Source: Sphingomonas sp. ERG5
Lineage (GTDB): Bacteria > Pseudomonadota > Alphaproteobacteria > Sphingomonadales > Sphingomonadaceae
Direction of reading: 5' to 3'
Assembly: GCF_000803065.1 (NCBI RefSeq)
Contig: NZ_JSXI01000065.1
Coordinates: 1-47,242, forward strand
Length of the DNA stretch: 47,242 bases
Positions 23,122 to 32,449 of this stretch are shown here, piece after piece. A model generated the notes under the pieces. It was not told where the DNA came from, ran no database searches, and worked only from the letters and a program-made list of their open reading frames with translations. Position 1 is the first letter of the stretch. Each line of letters starts with the position of its first letter. Both the position numbers and the translations under genes were made by a program.

Positions 23122-23261
23122 GCACGACACCGTCGTCTCGCATCCGGCGACCGCGCAGCTCGTATCCCTCGCCTTGCGAATATCCCCGACGATCTGATTG
23201 CGGACGTAGGAGTGCCGTGCCAAATTGCTCGCTATCCTCTTGCAGTGGGTGACCGCGATCT

Positions 23262-23654
23262 ATGAGCGCGCGAGCCACCATCGTCCCGTTGCTGTTGATC
23301 CTTTCTTTGGCAGGGTGCGGATTGATGCCGGCACCCGTCCAGGAGGGTTGCTACAGGTTCGACGACGGCACTCCGCTTTTCAAGATTGTCGGAAAGCAGG
23401 GCTTCATGCTGCAGAGGGGCCAAGTGAAGTCATTCAGGATAGGAGGATGGCACGAGCTATCGCGAAAATCTGTGGAGATAACGCCGGGCTTCGTTCTCCC
23501 AGGGTCGCCTGAGGGTGATCCTCAACGCGGGTATACTCGGCTAATACCAACAATCTCATATTCGCGGTTTGCATTCGATCCAAGGCGCAATGCTTTCATG
23601 GTTCCCGTCGCCGCCTTTGGTGAGGACGAAGTAAAGCTCGGTGCCCGCTGCTGA
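23262..23654 (+). CDS. Putative small lipoprotein, unknown function
   Basis: A 130-residue protein with a lipoprotein signal peptide: hydrophobic TIVPLLLILS followed by the lipobox LAGC, with the Cys at residue 19. The residue after the Cys is Gly, so outer-membrane sorting is likely. The mature part begins MPAPVQEGCYRFDDGTPLFKIVG and has no family I recognise. Codon use near its 3' end is more AT-rich than that of its neighbours, which may point to a recent arrival. The start at 23262 has only a weak GGGTGA upstream. It stands alone between infC and the convergent purC; nothing notable lies in 23655-23761. Confidence 0.6.
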   Translation: MSARATIVPLLLILSLAGCGLMPAPVQEGCYRFDDGTPLFKIVGKQGFMLQRGQVKSFRIGGWHELSRKSVEITPGFVLPGSPEGDPQRGYTRLIPTISYSRFAFDPRRNAFMVPVAAFGEDEVKLGARC

Positions 23655-23761
23655 CACGAAATGTTATTGGGCGTGCCGTTCTGAAACCCCTTTCTGTAGT
23701 CGATCATCGACCGCGCCATTGTCTGTGGAAGATTGATTAGGACAATCTGGTCGGTGGCCTG

Positions 23762-24736
23762 TCACGTGAACAAAGGCAGCAACCGGCCCCGGATACGATC
23801 GAGCACCGTCGTACCTTCCAGATCGGGCTCGAACGACAGCCCCGTGATGGTTTCGAACGCCTCGGCATAGACGGCGGACGTGCCCAGTACGAGATCCTCG
23901 GGGATTTCTGGAATGGCTTCACGATAGGGATCGCAGCGTTCGGCGACCCAAGCGCGGACGAAATCCTTGTCGAAGCTGTCGGGCCGCTCGCCATTTGCGA
24001 AACGCTGCTCATAGCTCGCCTGCTTCCAGTAGCGGCTGCTGTCGGGGGTATGGATCTCGTCGGCGAGGACGATCCTGCCGTCCGGATCGAGGCCGAACTC
24101 ATATTTGGTATCCGCCAGGATCAGGCCACGGTCCTGCGCCAGCGTCTGGCCGTGCGCGAACAGCGCGAGGGCAGTGGCGCTGAGTTCCTCCCACTGCGTC
24201 GTGGTGAGGAGCCCGCGCTCGAAAATATCCGCCGGGCTCAGCGGCTCATCATGGCCGCCATCGAATTCCTTGCTGGTCGGCGTGATGATCGGATGCGGCA
24301 ATCGCTCATTGTCGCGCAATCCATCCGGCAATGACATGCCATACATGGCGCGCTGACCATTTTTGTAGAGCGTCAGGATCGAGGTGCCCGTCGTCCCCGC
24401 CAGATAGCCGCGCACGACGATCTCGACGGGCAGAATGTCGAGGCGGCGGCAGAGCAGGACGTTGGGGTCCGGATAATCCAGGACATGGTTGCGGCAAATG
24501 TGCGCCGTCTGCTCGAACCAGAAGCGTGCCGTCTGAGTCAGCAACTGGCCCTTGAAAGGGACGGTGCACAGGATTTGATCGAAGGCGCTGAGACGATCGC
24601 TGGCGATAATGACGCGGCGGCCATCGGCAAGATCGTAATTGTCGCGCACCTTGCCACGATAATGGTGCGGCAATTCTGCGATCGTGGCGTCGTTCAGCGT
24701 TCGGGTCGCGTAGCTGGCGAAATCGTGAAACGGCAT
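23762..24736 (-). CDS. purC: Phosphoribosylaminoimidazole-succinocarboxamide synthase (long form)
   Basis: A 324-residue SAICAR synthetase, which joins aspartate to CAIR in purine synthesis. The ATP-binding opening YRGKVRDNYDLADGRRVIIA and ASDRLSAFDQ is diagnostic, as are VRGYLAGTTGTSILTLYKNG (family core) and LADTKYEFGLDPDGRIVLAD followed by DEIHTPDSSRYW. The length is that of the long, eukaryote-like form; many bacteria have a form of about 240 residues. Sphingomonads often carry both, so a second purC may exist elsewhere; that is recollection, not seen here. AGAGG precedes the ATG at 24736. It is monocistronic. Confidence 0.92.
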   Translation of the reverse strand: MPFHDFASYATRTLNDATIAELPHHYRGKVRDNYDLADGRRVIIASDRLSAFDQILCTVPFKGQLLTQTARFWFEQTAHICRNHVLDYPDPNVLLCRRLDILPVEIVVRGYLAGTTGTSILTLYKNGQRAMYGMSLPDGLRDNERLPHPIITPTSKEFDGGHDEPLSPADIFERGLLTTTQWEELSATALALFAHGQTLAQDRGLILADTKYEFGLDPDGRIVLADEIHTPDSSRYWKQASYEQRFANGERPDSFDKDFVRAWVAERCDPYREAIPEIPEDLVLGTSAVYAEAFETITGLSFEPDLEGTTVLDRIRGRLLPLFT

Positions 24737-25132
24737 GCGGGCAACCTCTGATCGATGACTCAGGCGCTCCTAACCCGAGTTCGCTGCTCTGTCAGAGTTG
24801 AATTTGCAAAACTCGCGCTGCTGCGGCAGATGCTGCTTGCGCGCCGGTCATACGCATTCGGCGCATAAGGGCGTCAATCTCCTCGCTCACCAAGCAGGCT
24901 CCATTTGCGCCTGCAAAGATTGCAGGCGCAAATCCGTGGCTTGCAAAACGATCTTACCATTGCCGTAGCGTCAAATGCTGATCGCGCCTGCACAAACTGC
25001 ATGTGTGACCTGCGATTGTTCCCGATGCGGCCCTAAGTCGCGGAAATCCGGCCCTTTCGGACTGGACGCCGGCCGGATTGCGCTTCAGAGCGCCCCTCCA
25101 ACTATAAAAAATTCAGTCAGGAGAGTACCCCG
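24737..25132. other. 396-bp intergenic region between purC and the TonB receptor
   Basis: It holds the divergent promoters of purC and the TonB-dependent receptor. Features seen are the 31-base hairpin at 24903-24933, two TTGCAAAAC motifs flanking it (about 24808 and 24941), and a second GCGCCTGCA copy at about 24987. CAGTCAGGAGAGTACCCCG precedes the receptor ATG. No gene was recognised. Confidence 0.5.
24903..24933. promoter_or_regulatory. Perfect 14-bp inverted repeat before the TonB receptor
   Basis: ATTTGCGCCTGCAA (24903-24916) and TTGCAGGCGCAAAT (24920-24933) are perfect inverted copies around AGA. It lies 200 bp before the receptor and 167 bp before purC. No U-tract follows, so it is not an obvious terminator; a protein-binding site or a leader hairpin is more likely. 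Confidence 0.55.
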
Positions 25133-27874
25133 ATGCGCAAATCCGCGTTGCTGTTGTCCGTCGCTGCCATTGCCTTTGCCGCCCCTGCCTTCGCGCAGGA
25201 TGCCGCGACCCCCCAACAGGAAGCGCCAAGCGCATCGCAGGAAGCCGCTCCAGCGGACGCCGCCGCCGATAACAGCGAGCAGGGCGACATCCTCATCACC
25301 GCAACGCGCCGTAGCGAGCGCTTGTCCGACGTGCCGATCGCCGTGTCGGCGGTCAGCCAGGAAGCATTGCAGAATTCGGGTGCCAACGACATTCGCCAGC
25401 TCAGCCAGCTTGCCCCGTCGCTGCTCGTTTCCTCGACCGGTAGCGAGGCCAATGCCTCGGCGCGCATCCGCGGTATCGGCACGGTCGGCGACAATCCCGG
25501 CCTGGAAAGCTCGGTCGCGGTATTCATCGACGGCGTTTATCGCAGCCGTACCGGCTCCGGCCTCAACGATCTCGGCGAGGTCGACCGGATCGAAATCCTG
25601 CGCGGGCCGCAAGGCACGCTGTCGGGTCGCAACGCATCGGCCGGCACGATCAACATCATCACCAAGTCGCCCGACATGAACAAGCTCGGCGGCTATGCCG
25701 AGGCGACTTACGGCAACTACAACAATGTCCGCGTCGCCGGTGCTGTCACCGGTCCGATCACCGAGACACTCGGTTTCCGCATCGACGGCGTCTATAATCG
25801 CCGCGACGGTTTCTATTACGACGTCACCAACAAGACCGACTATAACAACCGCAACCGCTATTTCGTGCGCGGTCAGCTGCTGTTCGAGCCGAGCTCGGAC
25901 CTGACCGTCCGCTTGCTCGCCGACTATACCCGCCGCAACGAGAAATGCTGCGGCGCGGTCTATGTCGACCTGCGTCAGAAGGTCGATCCTACCCCGGGCG
26001 TGCCGGGCGACTATGCGATTTCGCCGAACAATCCGATCGTCGATATTATGAAGAGCATGGGCGCCGTCTTCCCCAGCGCCGGTGATCCCTATAACCGCCG
26101 CATCGCCAATACGCCCGGCCGGGCCTATAGCAACGTGACCAAGGATTATGGCGGCTCGGCGCAGATCGACTATAATCTCGGTGGCGCGTCGCTGACCTCG
26201 ATCACCGCGTACCGCGAATACAAGTCGGACGGCGCGTCCGACATCGATTACGGCAATCTCGACATCGGCTATCGTCCCGACGACGGCAACAATTACCGCC
26301 GGTTCCGCACCTTTACGCAGGAAGTTCGGCTGAACGGCGAGGCGCTGGGCGGTAAGCTCAACTGGCTGGTCGGCGGCTATTATTCGCGCGAAGATCTGCA
26401 GGTCGTCGACAATCTGCGCTTCGGCTCGCAGTTCGGCGCCTTCGCTGCCTGTCGCGCCGTGGCGAGCATCAACCCATCGGCCGCACTGCGCGATCCGACC
26501 GCCGCCGGCTGCCTCAGCCCGATCGGCATCGGCGCGGTCAACGGTGCCCTGGGTGCCGCTGCCCCGATCGTGATCGGTGCTCTTAACCGACTGAGCACGC
26601 TGAACAATCTGGGTAGCACGCGTGACGTCTATAATCAGAACAGCCAGAACTACGCATTCTTCACGCACAACATCTTCAAGATCACCGATCGGCTGAGCAT
26701 CACCGGCGGTCTGCGCTACACGCATGAGCGGAAGAATTTCGACGCGACCTTCCACAACAACAACACGGTCTGCGCCGCACAACAGGCCGCGCTGGCACCG
26801 TATCTGACCAATGCGCAACTCGCCAGCACCGCTGCTGCCCTGTTGACGCTGAGCTGCACGGGCAACTCCAGCTCGACGCTCGACGGCAAGACGATCAATG
26901 ATCGTTTGAGTGAAGGTGAATTCACCGGCACCGCGGTGATCTCGTACAAGCCGATCGACGACCTGCTGGTCTATGGCTCCTACTCGCGCGGTTACAAGGC
27001 AGGTGGCTACAATCTTGATCGGTCGGATCTGGGTCTCGCCTATCTGCCGAGCACGACGGCGTCGCCCAATGCTGCGCAGCTGCGCTTCGATCCGGAAACG
27101 GTCAATGCGTATGAGATCGGCTTCAAGTACAAGTCGCGCCAGTTCACCCTGAACGTCGCCGGCTTCCGTCAGGAATTCAGCAACTTCCAGCTGAACACCT
27201 TCAACGGCACCAACTATGTCGTGCAGAATATCGGCTCGTGCAGCAAGAGTCTGAACGGCGCCGACCGCGATGCCAGCGCCACCACCGGCGCCTGCAACAG
27301 CAAAGTGAAATATGGCGTCCTGTCACAGGGCGTCGAAGTCGAGGCGGGCCTCTATCCGGCCCGCAACGTTGCGGTGAACCTGGGCTACACCTTCACCGAC
27401 ACCAAATATCAGAAGAACCTGGTCGGCAGCGAAGCCGGCGAGGCGCTGGATCCCGCCCTGTTCCTGCTGTCGGGCCAGCAACTCTCCAACGCGCCACGCC
27501 ATGTCGTGACCGCGTCGGCAAGCTGGACCCCGGACATCGGCGACAGCGGGTTGAGCGCTCTGTTCTATGTCGATGGCCGCTTGACCAGCGACTACAACAC
27601 CGGGTCCGACCTGTTCGTCGAGAAGGAACAGGACGGTTTCTTCCTGGTCAATGCCCGTATCGGCCTGCGCGGCAAGAACAAGAGCTGGAGCATCGAGGCC
27701 TGGGCGCAGAACCTGTTCGACACGCAATACACCCAGGTCGCGTTCAACGCACCGTTCCAGGGCGCCGGATCGATTGGTCAGGTGAAGGCCTTTGGCGGCG
27801 TCGGCAACCAGGTTTTCTCGGCTTTCCTCGCCGAGCCACGCACTTATGGCCTGACGCTGCGCACGCGCTTCTGA
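25133..27874 (+). CDS. TonB-dependent outer-membrane receptor
   Basis: A 913-residue receptor. The signal peptide is MRKSALLLSVAAIAFAAPAFA, cleaved before QDA. A spacer rich in Ala, Gln and Glu leads to a TonB-box-like DILITATRR and the plug domain (VPIAVSAVSQEAL, IRQLSQLAPSLLV, ARIRGIGTVGDNPG, EILRGPQGTLSGRNASAGTINIITK). The barrel follows, ending in YGLTLRTRF with the usual terminal Phe. The NASAGTINI plug motif is typical of the large sphingomonad families that import sugars, aromatic compounds or siderophores; the ligand is unknown. The barrel contains Cys pairs in extracellular-type loops. A strong ribosome-binding site precedes the ATG. It is monocistronic and followed by a terminator. 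Confidence 0.95.
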   Translation: MRKSALLLSVAAIAFAAPAFAQDAATPQQEAPSASQEAAPADAAADNSEQGDILITATRRSERLSDVPIAVSAVSQEALQNSGANDIRQLSQLAPSLLVSSTGSEANASARIRGIGTVGDNPGLESSVAVFIDGVYRSRTGSGLNDLGEVDRIEILRGPQGTLSGRNASAGTINIITKSPDMNKLGGYAEATYGNYNNVRVAGAVTGPITETLGFRIDGVYNRRDGFYYDVTNKTDYNNRNRYFVRGQLLFEPSSDLTVRLLADYTRRNEKCCGAVYVDLRQKVDPTPGVPGDYAISPNNPIVDIMKSMGAVFPSAGDPYNRRIANTPGRAYSNVTKDYGGSAQIDYNLGGASLTSITAYREYKSDGASDIDYGNLDIGYRPDDGNNYRRFRTFTQEVRLNGEALGGKLNWLVGGYYSREDLQVVDNLRFGSQFGAFAACRAVASINPSAALRDPTAAGCLSPIGIGAVNGALGAAAPIVIGALNRLSTLNNLGSTRDVYNQNSQNYAFFTHNIFKITDRLSITGGLRYTHERKNFDATFHNNNTVCAAQQAALAPYLTNAQLASTAAALLTLSCTGNSSSTLDGKTINDRLSEGEFTGTAVISYKPIDDLLVYGSYSRGYKAGGYNLDRSDLGLAYLPSTTASPNAAQLRFDPETVNAYEIGFKYKSRQFTLNVAGFRQEFSNFQLNTFNGTNYVVQNIGSCSKSLNGADRDASATTGACNSKVKYGVLSQGVEVEAGLYPARNVAVNLGYTFTDTKYQKNLVGSEAGEALDPALFLLSGQQLSNAPRHVVTASASWTPDIGDSGLSALFYVDGRLTSDYNTGSDLFVEKEQDGFFLVNARIGLRGKNKSWSIEAWAQNLFDTQYTQVAFNAPFQGAGSIGQVKAFGGVGNQVFSAFLAEPRTYGLTLRTRF

Positions 27875-27893
27875 TCGTCTGATTTCGTCACGT

Positions 27894-27930
27894 ACAACGG
27901 CCCGTCCCCTTATCGGGGGCGGGCCGTTGT
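27894..27930 (+). terminator. Terminator hairpin after the TonB receptor
   Basis: ACAACGGCCCGTCCCC (27894-27909) pairs with GGGGGCGGGCCGTTGT (27915-27930) over 16 positions with one wobble, around TTATC. It begins 19 bp after the receptor stop and may also serve the convergent SDR gene. Confidence 0.7.
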
Positions 27931-27952
27931 CGTTGCGAGTCCTCGTGATCGA

Positions 27953-28783
27953 TCAGCTGTCGGCTGGCGCCATGTCCTGACCTTGCCGGTACATGCGCTC
28001 CGGCTTCATGCCGGCCGACTGGCCGCCATCGATCGGTAGAACCGCGCCGGTGACGAAGCTGCTGTGATCCGATCCAAGCCAGAGCACCGCGTCGGCGACT
28101 TCCCCGACCGTGCCCAGCCGGCGCATCGGCGTGGCAAGCGCCGCCTGGCGCTGCGCCTGTTCGCCGGCCGCTTCGAGATGATGAGTCAGAATCGGACCGG
28201 GCGCGAGCACGTTCACGCGCACGCCGCGATCGGCATAATCGAGCGCCGCAACCTTGCTGAGTGCGATGATGCCCGCCTTGCCGGTGACATAGCCCGCCAG
28301 ATTGGCGACCCCCTGGACGCCGGCAAGCGACGCCATATTGATGATCGAACCGCCGCCGTTCGCGAGCATTGCCGGCACCTGATACTTCATGCCGAGGAAA
28401 GTGCCGCGGATATTGACGCGGATCGCACGATCGAAATCGGCGGCGCTCATCTCGGCGAGCGGGCGGGGCATCGAGGCGTCGGTCGCATTGTTGAAGGCGA
28501 TGTCGAGGCGTCCGAATCTTTCGATCGTTCGGCCGACCAGATGATCGACCGATGCCTCTTCTCCGGCGTCGACGGAGTGGAAATCGACCTGATGTCCCTC
28601 GGTTTCGATTGCGAGCGCCACGCGCCGCAGCGCATCGTCGTCGCGTGCCGCAAGCATCACTTTCGCCCCAGCTCGCGCCAGCGCTATGGCTGTTTCCGCA
28701 CCAATCCCCCGGCTTGCGCCAATCAGCAGCGCAACCTTGCCGCCAAGCGGGCCGGGCCAGCGGTTTTCAGATGATTTGACCAT
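27953..28783 (-). CDS. SDR family oxidoreductase
   Basis: A 276-residue classical short-chain dehydrogenase. The NAD(P)-binding motif GASRGIG is at residues 22-28, FNNAT follows beta-4, and the catalytic set is Asn124 (IRVN), Ser152 (NMASLAG), Tyr165 and Lys169 (YVTGK). The C-terminal VTGAVLPIDGGQSAG is also typical. AARD after beta-2 suggests NADP preference by the adjacent Arg, though this is weak. AAGGGAATATGAC precedes the ATG at 28783. The substrate is unknown; the final 20 residues (PERMYRQGQDMAPADS) extend past the family core. A palindrome in the divergent region (28864-28877) could regulate it. Confidence 0.9.
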   Translation of the reverse strand: MVKSSENRWPGPLGGKVALLIGASRGIGAETAIALARAGAKVMLAARDDDALRRVALAIETEGHQVDFHSVDAGEEASVDHLVGRTIERFGRLDIAFNNATDASMPRPLAEMSAADFDRAIRVNIRGTFLGMKYQVPAMLANGGGSIINMASLAGVQGVANLAGYVTGKAGIIALSKVAALDYADRGVRVNVLAPGPILTHHLEAAGEQAQRQAALATPMRRLGTVGEVADAVLWLGSDHSSFVTGAVLPIDGGQSAGMKPERMYRQGQDMAPADS

Positions 28784-28863
28784 GTCATATTCCCTTGAAG
28801 CGATGAACTAGCGCTGGCGGATCGGGCTTTGGCATGTCGCGCCGACCTTCCAAGAATCAATAT

Positions 28864-28877
28864 ACTATATGTATAGT
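28864..28877. promoter_or_regulatory. Short AT-rich palindrome upstream of the SDR gene
   Basis: ACTATA (28864-28869) and TATAGT (28872-28877) around TG form a perfect inverted repeat within an AT-rich patch (CAATATACTATATGTATAG) about 80 bp before the SDR start and 180 bp before the S10 peptidase. It may be an operator or overlap a -10 element; no regulator gene is nearby. Confidence 0.35.
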
Positions 28878-29055
28878 GAACTTGAGGCCCGACGCCAAGG
28901 GGGATTCCGATCCTGCCATGGTGGGACGCTTGGTCCCGACAGGCCATGATCATGCTCAACGGGAATGGCCGGGATCGTTTTTATCGCCTCGGGGATTGCA
29001 TCGCCGAGCCTAAACGGGAAGAAATGCGAACATTCTGAGATCAGGGGAATTCTTT

Positions 29056-30693
29056 GTGACCGTTAGGCTCCTTGCGCTTGCCTTTGCCGCTGGCATCGTT
29101 TTCGCTCCTGCAGCGCGCGCCGCACAAGATGCTCCCGCCCGCGACAAGGCGGCGCCCGCATCCAACGCCGACAAGATGAAGAACGAGGCGGAGGCCGCCT
29201 GGGCTAACGCGCCGGTCGCCGAAGCCGAAACGACGCATCGCGACGCCGTTACCATTGATGGCCGCCGCTATGGCTATACCGCCTCGGCCGGGACTCTGAC
29301 GATCCGCGATATCGAAGGAAAGCCGACTGCCTCGATGTTTTATACCGCTTATACCCTTGACGGCGTGAAGCCGGGGACCAGGCGGCCGATCACTTTTCTC
29401 TATAATGGTGGACCGGGCAGCCCGTCCTTCTGGCTGCGCATGGGATCGTTCGCGCCGATCCGCCTCCGTACCACCAGCCCCGAATTCATCCGGCCCGCGC
29501 CCTATGATGTCGCGCCCAACCCGGATTCACTGCTCGACAAGACCGATCTCGTTTTTCTCGACGCGATCGGCACCGGCTATTCGCGTCCGCTCGGCGACAT
29601 GAAGCCCGCCCAGTTCTACGGCGTCGATGAGGATGTCGATGCCTTTGCCAAGGGCATCATGCGCTACGTCACCAAATATGGCCGCTGGATGAGTCCGAAA
29701 TTCCTGCTCGGCGAGAGCTATGGGACATTGCGGTCGGGTGCGCTCGCCTATCAGTTGCAGGATCGCGGCATGGCGTTGAACGGCGTCGTGCTGCTGTCGT
29801 CGATCATGAATTACGGCTATCGCCAGCCGGGGCTCGATCAGGTTTATCTGAATTACCTGCCCAGCTATGCCGCCACCGCCTGGTATCACAACCGGCTGCA
29901 GAACCGGCCGGCGGACGTTGCCACGATCGTCGCCCAGGCGCGCGATTTCGCCACGGGGCCCTATATGTCCGCGCTCGCCAAGGGCCAGTCGATCTCGGAT
30001 GCGGAGCGCGATCAGGTCGCCAATCAGATGAGCCAGTTGATCGGCCTGTCCCCCAAATTCATCAAACGCGCCAATCTTCGGATCGATCTGCCGCGGTTCC
30101 AGAAGGAATTGCTGCGCGACGAGGCGCGTACCGTCGGCCGGTTCGATTCACGCTACACCGGCATCGACACCGATGCCGCGGGCGAACGGCCGGAGACGGA
30201 CGCGTCGTCCGATGCGATCTCGGGTGCGTATATCGCCTCTTTCAATGACTATCTCGTGACCACGCTCGGCTACAAGACCGACTTGCCTTATCGCTTGTCT
30301 GCACGCGATGCGGCGGGTTTCACCTGGAACTGGAAACATGATGCGCCGGGCCGCGGCCAGGGGCAGAGCCAGAATAATCCCAATACCGCCATCGACCTGG
30401 CGGCCGCGATGCGGGCCAATCCGTATCTGAAAGTGCTGTCGATGAATGGCTATTACGACATGGCGACGCCGTTCTTCGGGACCGAGAACGATTTGGGCCA
30501 TATGATGCTCGAACGGGCCCAGCAGGCCAATCTGCAATTCACTTATTACCCGGCCGGTCACATGACCTATCTCAATCCGGATGCGTTGCACCGGATGAAA
30601 GGCGATCTGGCGCGCTGGTACGATGACGCGGTTAGTGACGCGCGTTCCGCAACGCCGCCTGTCCCGCCAGCATCGGGCCAGACCGCGAACTAG
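29056..30693 (+). CDS. Exported serine carboxypeptidase (peptidase S10)
   Basis: A 545-residue S10 family carboxypeptidase. The GTG start at 29056 follows AGGGGAATTCTTT. The signal peptide is VRLLALAFAAGIVFAPAARA. The triad is complete: Ser221 in LLGESYGTLRSG, Asp468 in NGYYDMATPFF and His502 in PAGHMTYL. The oxyanion segment FLYNGGPGSPSFWL is also conserved. Bacterial S10 enzymes are periplasmic and remove C-terminal residues from peptides. The tail is Pro- and Ala-rich and not part of the core. Its stop is 8 bp from that of the convergent GDYXXLXY gene. Confidence 0.9.
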   Translation: MTVRLLALAFAAGIVFAPAARAAQDAPARDKAAPASNADKMKNEAEAAWANAPVAEAETTHRDAVTIDGRRYGYTASAGTLTIRDIEGKPTASMFYTAYTLDGVKPGTRRPITFLYNGGPGSPSFWLRMGSFAPIRLRTTSPEFIRPAPYDVAPNPDSLLDKTDLVFLDAIGTGYSRPLGDMKPAQFYGVDEDVDAFAKGIMRYVTKYGRWMSPKFLLGESYGTLRSGALAYQLQDRGMALNGVVLLSSIMNYGYRQPGLDQVYLNYLPSYAATAWYHNRLQNRPADVATIVAQARDFATGPYMSALAKGQSISDAERDQVANQMSQLIGLSPKFIKRANLRIDLPRFQKELLRDEARTVGRFDSRYTGIDTDAAGERPETDASSDAISGAYIASFNDYLVTTLGYKTDLPYRLSARDAAGFTWNWKHDAPGRGQGQSQNNPNTAIDLAAAMRANPYLKVLSMNGYYDMATPFFGTENDLGHMMLERAQQANLQFTYYPAGHMTYLNPDALHRMKGDLARWYDDAVSDARSATPPVPPASGQTAN

Positions 30694-30701
30694 CCTTGCT
30701 T

Positions 30702-31283
30702 CTATCGTCCGGAACCGCCGTCCGGTCCTGAGGCGGCCTTTGGTCTGAACGCCAGGTCGATCGGGCGCATGACACCATCCGGCCTGATCCTGACGCGGAG
30801 CAGCCCTTGCTGTTTCGGATCGGCCAGTTGCTGCGACAGGGCGATCGCCCGGGCCTGCGACGTGTACAATATGCCGCTGTCCAGGCCGCGCACCTCGCGC
30901 CGCGTACCCAGCGCCGCGCGGACGATGATGGCGCAGTCGTGCCCCGCTGGCTGGTCCGGGCTTCGTGATACGGTATCGACGGCGCGCACGCCGGTGATGT
31001 TCGGTGCGACGCCTTCGACGCACAATTCGCTGGGAAAATAGTCCTCGAATATCGCGCGGGCGCCGTCCTGCCGGTTCGCGGACGCGGCCACCGGCCAGTC
31101 ATAGCGATAACGGATATAATGCCCACGCAGCAGGTCCCGCGGATCATAGCCCCGGATCGGGATCAGCCACTCCTGTCCCTGTTGCGCCAGCCAATACGTG
31201 CTGGCCCAGCTATAGCCCAGCGCGGCCAGTGGCAGCAGCAGCGCGGCTGCCAGACAGAGGCGGTGCGAAACGGCCCTGATCAT
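30702..31283 (-). CDS. GDYXXLXY domain protein
   Basis: A 193-residue protein with an N-terminal membrane anchor (LCLAAALLLPLAALGYSWA). It then carries IRGYDPRDLLRGHYIRYRYDW, the motif that names this family. A second conserved part is RVRIRPDGVMRPIDLAFRP at the C-terminus, preceded by a region with two cysteines. The ATG at 31283 overlaps the stop of the DUF2157 gene as ATGA (31280-31283), so the two are translationally coupled; this pairing is known from other bacteria as I recall. The role of the pair is unknown; membrane location suggests an envelope function. Confidence 0.8.
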   Translation of the reverse strand: MIRAVSHRLCLAAALLLPLAALGYSWASTYWLAQQGQEWLIPIRGYDPRDLLRGHYIRYRYDWPVAASANRQDGARAIFEDYFPSELCVEGVAPNITGVRAVDTVSRSPDQPAGHDCAIIVRAALGTRREVRGLDSGILYTSQARAIALSQQLADPKQQGLLRVRIRPDGVMRPIDLAFRPKAASGPDGGSGR

Positions 31284-32449
31284 GCCTCTGACTCCCGCGG
31301 CGGCGCGTAACGCCGGGAAATTCTCACGGTTGCCCAGGCGACGAGTATCGCAACGAGCCCCGAGCCGATGAGGCTGACGCCGCTTCCCAGCAGATCATCA
31401 CTAAGTTCGAACGACAGAATGATGATCCGCACGGCGACCAGACCGATGGCGCACTGAAACGTCCAGCGCCAGCCAGCATAGAGCGCGCCGCCGGCCACGG
31501 CGCCCCATAGTGCCAGGAAGAAGAAGGCCGGGATCCACGGACCATGGGCCGCCCCGCCCAGATCGTGCACCATCGCCAGAACGAAATGCAGCACTGCGGC
31601 GATACCCAGAATGGCAGCGGTGGCTTCCCCGGATCGAGTGCGGCGGGCGAGATAGACCACGCCCGCCGCGCCGGCCAGAAACAGGCTCTGGATGACGCTG
31701 CTGCCAGTCATATAATCCGATCGGCTGCCCCATCCGCGCGTGATGATGATCACGCTCAGCGCGGTCAGGATGGTGACCACGGCCAGTTGCTCGATCAGTC
31801 GCCAGAACATCGGCCGTGCGCTGCGGCCGCGCATCACCGCCGCGAGCGCCGCAACCACCATTGGCGGGCTGGCGATCAGGCCCCAATACAGAATTGGATG
31901 GGCGGGTTGCAGGCCGGCGGTACCGTCGAAGAATCCCAAATGGCCATATTCATCGGCATGCGACCAGGCGGTACCCAGCACGCCCGCCATCCACAGTGCG
32001 GCAACCGGCCAGCCTCGCCCGAACAGCAGCAGCAAGGGCGAGAAGATCACCAGCCAGACGAGCAATGGCTGCCACAGCGGGGAACTGGTCTGATAGACTT
32101 GGCCGACATGCGCAAAGAATGTCAGCCCGAGCACGGCGGCGACGAACAACATGGCATCGCCGAAATAGTCGCTTTCTCCCGTCGCTTTGGGCAGACGCCA
32201 CCAGAGCAGCGCGCCCATTGCGACCATCAGCGCGAAATGGAGTCCAAGCCGGACTTCCCCGGGGATCGCATCCCAGTTGGACGCCACGACGGAGACGATC
32301 CCCAGGCCGATCGCCAGCGCACCCAGACCGACCATCGCCCATACCCCAAGGGGGCGCTTGTGCTCGCTCTCCCAGGCCTGGATCCGCGCGACGGTATCGA
32401 CGTCGATCAGGCCCGCCTGTTGCCACGCCTTGAGTTTCCGCTCCGACAT
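31280..32449 (-). CDS. DUF2157 membrane protein
   Basis: A 389-residue protein. The N-terminal cytoplasmic part MSERKLKAWQQAGLIDVDTV followed by QAWESEHKRPLGVWAMVGLG is the DUF2157 signature. About ten hydrophobic helices follow. The ATG at 32449 has GGGGGGCT upstream; the open frame continues to 34000, but that part is antisense to the RND permease gene. It is the first gene of a pair with the GDYXXLXY protein and diverges from the RND operon across about 309 bp. Function unknown. Confidence 0.8.
   Translation of the reverse strand: MSERKLKAWQQAGLIDVDTVARIQAWESEHKRPLGVWAMVGLGALAIGLGIVSVVASNWDAIPGEVRLGLHFALMVAMGALLWWRLPKATGESDYFGDAMLFVAAVLGLTFFAHVGQVYQTSSPLWQPLLVWLVIFSPLLLLFGRGWPVAALWMAGVLGTAWSHADEYGHLGFFDGTAGLQPAHPILYWGLIASPPMVVAALAAVMRGRSARPMFWRLIEQLAVVTILTALSVIIITRGWGSRSDYMTGSSVIQSLFLAGAAGVVYLARRTRSGEATAAILGIAAVLHFVLAMVHDLGGAAHGPWIPAFFFLALWGAVAGGALYAGWRWTFQCAIGLVAVRIIILSFELSDDLLGSGVSLIGSGLVAILVAWATVRISRRYAPPRESEA

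Noticed and set aside
25085..26818. 577-codon minus-strand frame
   Set aside because: Antisense shadow of the TonB-dependent receptor.
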